The position numbers and the translations under genes were made by a program. Positions 13,002 through 14,035 of a stretch of DNA of 14,035 bases are shown here, piece by piece. The DNA is from Acidimicrobiia bacterium (GTDB lineage Bacteria; Actinomycetota; Acidimicrobiia; IMCC26256; BP-133), in assembly GCA_025934385.1 (NCBI GenBank), contig JAICYE010000012.1, positions 1 through 14,035 on the forward strand. The letters are read 5' to 3'. Below the pieces are notes generated by a model, which saw only the letters and a program-made list of their open reading frames with translations, was not told the DNA's origin and made no database searches. The first letter of the stretch is position 1. Every line of letters begins with the position of its first letter.

Positions 13002-13313
13002 TCAGTCCGACGACGGGAGCGGCTTCGCCTCCTTCAGGGTCAACGGCGTGTCGCCGACGGAGAGCGAACCCGAACCGGCCTTCGTGCAGAGGATCTCGAC
13101 CGAACCGTCGGCGTCGACGTAGCGCTTTCCGAGGACGCTCCCGCCGCCGGACCCGCCGGCGGGAGTCGTCACGCCGGCGGTCGGTGAGGCGTCGAGGCCG
13201 GCCATCGGCTCGCCCCCGCAGCGCAGGTCGACGTCGCCGTCGCCGGCCCGGACGACGATCACCTCGGTCGAGCATGTCGCGCTCCGCAACCGGGCGCCCG
13301 CCTTCAACTCCAT
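13002..13313 (-). CDS. Conserved small actinobacterial protein, function unknown
   Basis: The 103-residue protein has no signal peptide. It has two beta-rich halves, MELKAGARLRSATCSTEVIVVRA with DVDLRCGGEPM, and GKRYVDADGSVEILCTKAG with SLSVGDTPLTLKEAKPLP, joined by a Gly/Pro/Ser linker (about residues 43-60). Three cysteines (14, 32, 76) could bind a metal. I believe similar proteins occur beside oxygenase or P450 genes in actinobacteria, but this is from memory and no function is known. The ATG at 13313 follows GGAGGGT; the frame is open further to 13442, but that part covers the divergent promoter and is Arg/Pro-rich. It shares a 115-base upstream region with the ferredoxin gene, so the two units may be co-regulated. 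Confidence 0.75.
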   Translation of the reverse strand: MELKAGARLRSATCSTEVIVVRAGDGDVDLRCGGEPMAGLDASPTAGVTTPAGGSGGGSVLGKRYVDADGSVEILCTKAGSGSLSVGDTPLTLKEAKPLPSSD

Positions 13314-13346
13314 CTGCTGACCCTCCGGCCGGCCGCCCGGCGGCCG

Positions 13347-13375
13347 TTGACAGCCGCCCAACCCGTCCCTACGAT
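13347..13375 (+). promoter_or_regulatory. Near-consensus promoter for ferredoxin-P450 operon
   Basis: TTGACA (13347-13352), a 17-base spacer, then TACGAT (13370-13375): the -35 is perfect and the -10 has four of six consensus bases. Transcription would start near 13382, giving a leader of about 45 bases. A tandem repeat, ATCCAGGATCCAGGAT (13385-13400), lies right at the expected start and could be an operator. Confidence 0.7.
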
Positions 13376-13428
13376 GCAGCCGGCATCCAGGATCCAGGAT
13401 AGCAGGGGCCATCGGGGGAGGGCGCCGC

Positions 13429-13635
13429 GTGAGGGTTCTCATCGACGACCGGCGGTGCCAGGGTCACGGGCGCTGCTGGTCGACCGAGCGCCGGCTGTTC
13501 GAACCGAAGGACGACCTGGGCCACTCGGCCGTCATCGGCGGCGAGGTCCAGCCGGATGATGCGGAGCTGATCACCTCGGCCAAGCGGGCGGCGGAGGCCT
13601 GCCCCGAGCGGGCCATCACCGTCGAGACGGACTGA
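13429..13635 (+). CDS. Small P450-type ferredoxin (CxxHxxC)
   Basis: The 68-residue ferredoxin has the pattern Cys10-x2-His13-x2-Cys16 and, far downstream, Cys58-Pro. This is the mycobacterial/streptomycete P450-associated type in which the second of the usual cysteines is replaced, here by His, which favours a [3Fe-4S] cluster or His-ligated [4Fe-4S]. It passes electrons from a reductase (not seen here) to the P450 encoded 15 bases downstream. The GTG at 13429 gives MRVLIDDRRC and follows GGGGGAGG. A strong promoter lies about 55 bases upstream. It might also serve the Rieske oxygenase, though the adjacent P450 is the natural partner. Confidence 0.92.
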   Translation: MRVLIDDRRCQGHGRCWSTERRLFEPKDDLGHSAVIGGEVQPDDAELITSAKRAAEACPERAITVETD

Positions 13636-13650
13636 CCAAGGAGAGCCTGC

Positions 13651-14035
13651 ATGGCCGACCACGTCGTCGAGAAGTACAGCGAGTACGACCACCACTCCCT
13701 GGACATCACCGTGGACAACGTGCACGGGACCTGGGACGCGCTCCGGGCGCAGTGCCCGATCGGGAAGAGTGACGCTCACGGCGGTATGTGGGTCGTCACG
13801 GGCTTCCCGGAAGCCAACCAGATCTTCCACGACGCCGAGACCTTCTCGTCCGCCGGCCTGCTCATCCCGCCGTTCCCGCAAGCCATGAAGATGGTTCCGG
13901 TCCAGGTCGACCCGCCCGACCACTTCAAGTACCGCACGCTGGTGGCGACGCCGTTCTCCCCCCGCCACGCCGAGAAGATGGTCGAGCCGCTGCGGGTCAT
14001 CGTCAACAAGCTGATCGACGGGTTCATCGAAGACG
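13651..14035 (+). CDS. Cytochrome P450, N-terminal part (partial, cut by window end)
   Basis: The first 128 residues of a bacterial cytochrome P450 are visible. The ATG at 13651 follows AAGGAGAG. Family features are the MWVVTGFPEANQIFHDAETFSS segment (strand and B-helix), LIPPFP, and the diagnostic VDPPDHFKYRTLV followed by TPFSPRHAEKMVEPLR (C-helix, contacts the haem propionates). The oxygen-binding helix I and the haem cysteine loop lie beyond the window. Co-transcribed with the ferredoxin, it should be a soluble class-I P450 monooxygenase that hydroxylates a hydrophobic substrate. The CYP family cannot be assigned from this part; steroid- or fatty-acid-related families are possible given the neighbourhood. 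Confidence 0.9.
   Translation, partial: MADHVVEKYSEYDHHSLDITVDNVHGTWDALRAQCPIGKSDAHGGMWVVTGFPEANQIFHDAETFSSAGLLIPPFPQAMKMVPVQVDPPDHFKYRTLVATPFSPRHAEKMVEPLRVIVNKLIDGFIED

Overview
The window is very GC-rich with strong G/C bias at codon third positions. It uses GTG starts often, has GAGGAGG-type ribosome sites and actinobacterial gene families. It reads as a chromosomal segment of a high-GC actinomycete. A lineage such as Acidimicrobiia is plausible, but nothing seen here fixes the taxon. I recognise seventeen genes: fifteen complete and two cut by the window edges. There is also one gene remnant. No RNA genes, CRISPR arrays or insertion sequences were seen.

Left part (1-6360), transport, secretion and signalling. 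It starts with the N-terminal half of an ABC exporter (minus strand). Divergent from it is a two-gene unit: a small EthD-like protein and an HD-domain protein of PhnZ/phosphohydrolase type. Next come a MacB/FtsX-type permease without an adjacent ATPase (minus), a secreted seven-bladed beta-propeller (plus), a decayed VOC/PhnB-like fragment, a small secreted His/Asp/Tyr-rich protein (minus), a single-domain response regulator (plus) and a small zinc-ribbon protein (plus). The most striking feature is one DNA element, AGTG-N8/9-CACT-N-AGTG. It occurs three times, each time in a divergent intergenic region, upstream of the ABC exporter/EthD pair, the permease/propeller pair and the secreted protein/response regulator pair. 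It looks like the operator or promoter of a small local regulon, and no obvious cognate regulator lies beside it.

Right part (6390-14035), an accessory catabolic or modification region. A Rieske non-haem iron oxygenase and an LLM flavin-dependent oxidoreductase form a minus-strand operon, divergent from a TetR regulator. Their overlapping promoters share an AT-rich inverted repeat, and the TetR mRNA looks leaderless. A MaoC-like hydratase and an FlK-like hot-dog thioesterase are divergent from each other. An O-methyltransferase and a phosphotriesterase-family metallohydrolase form a plus-strand pair, preceded by a 372-base gap with two clean palindromes and followed by a perfect 21-bp inverted repeat that probably ends transcription from both sides. 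The window ends with a P450 redox unit: a small conserved protein, divergent from a CxxHxxC ferredoxin and the start of a cytochrome P450 gene, with a near-consensus promoter in front of the ferredoxin.

Together the right-hand genes supply two oxygenase systems, a flavin monooxygenase or reductase, CoA-ester steps (hydratase, thioesterase), a methyltransferase and a hydrolase. This fits degradation or tailoring of a hydrophobic ring compound such as a steroid, terpenoid or aromatic. The substrate cannot be read from the sequence.
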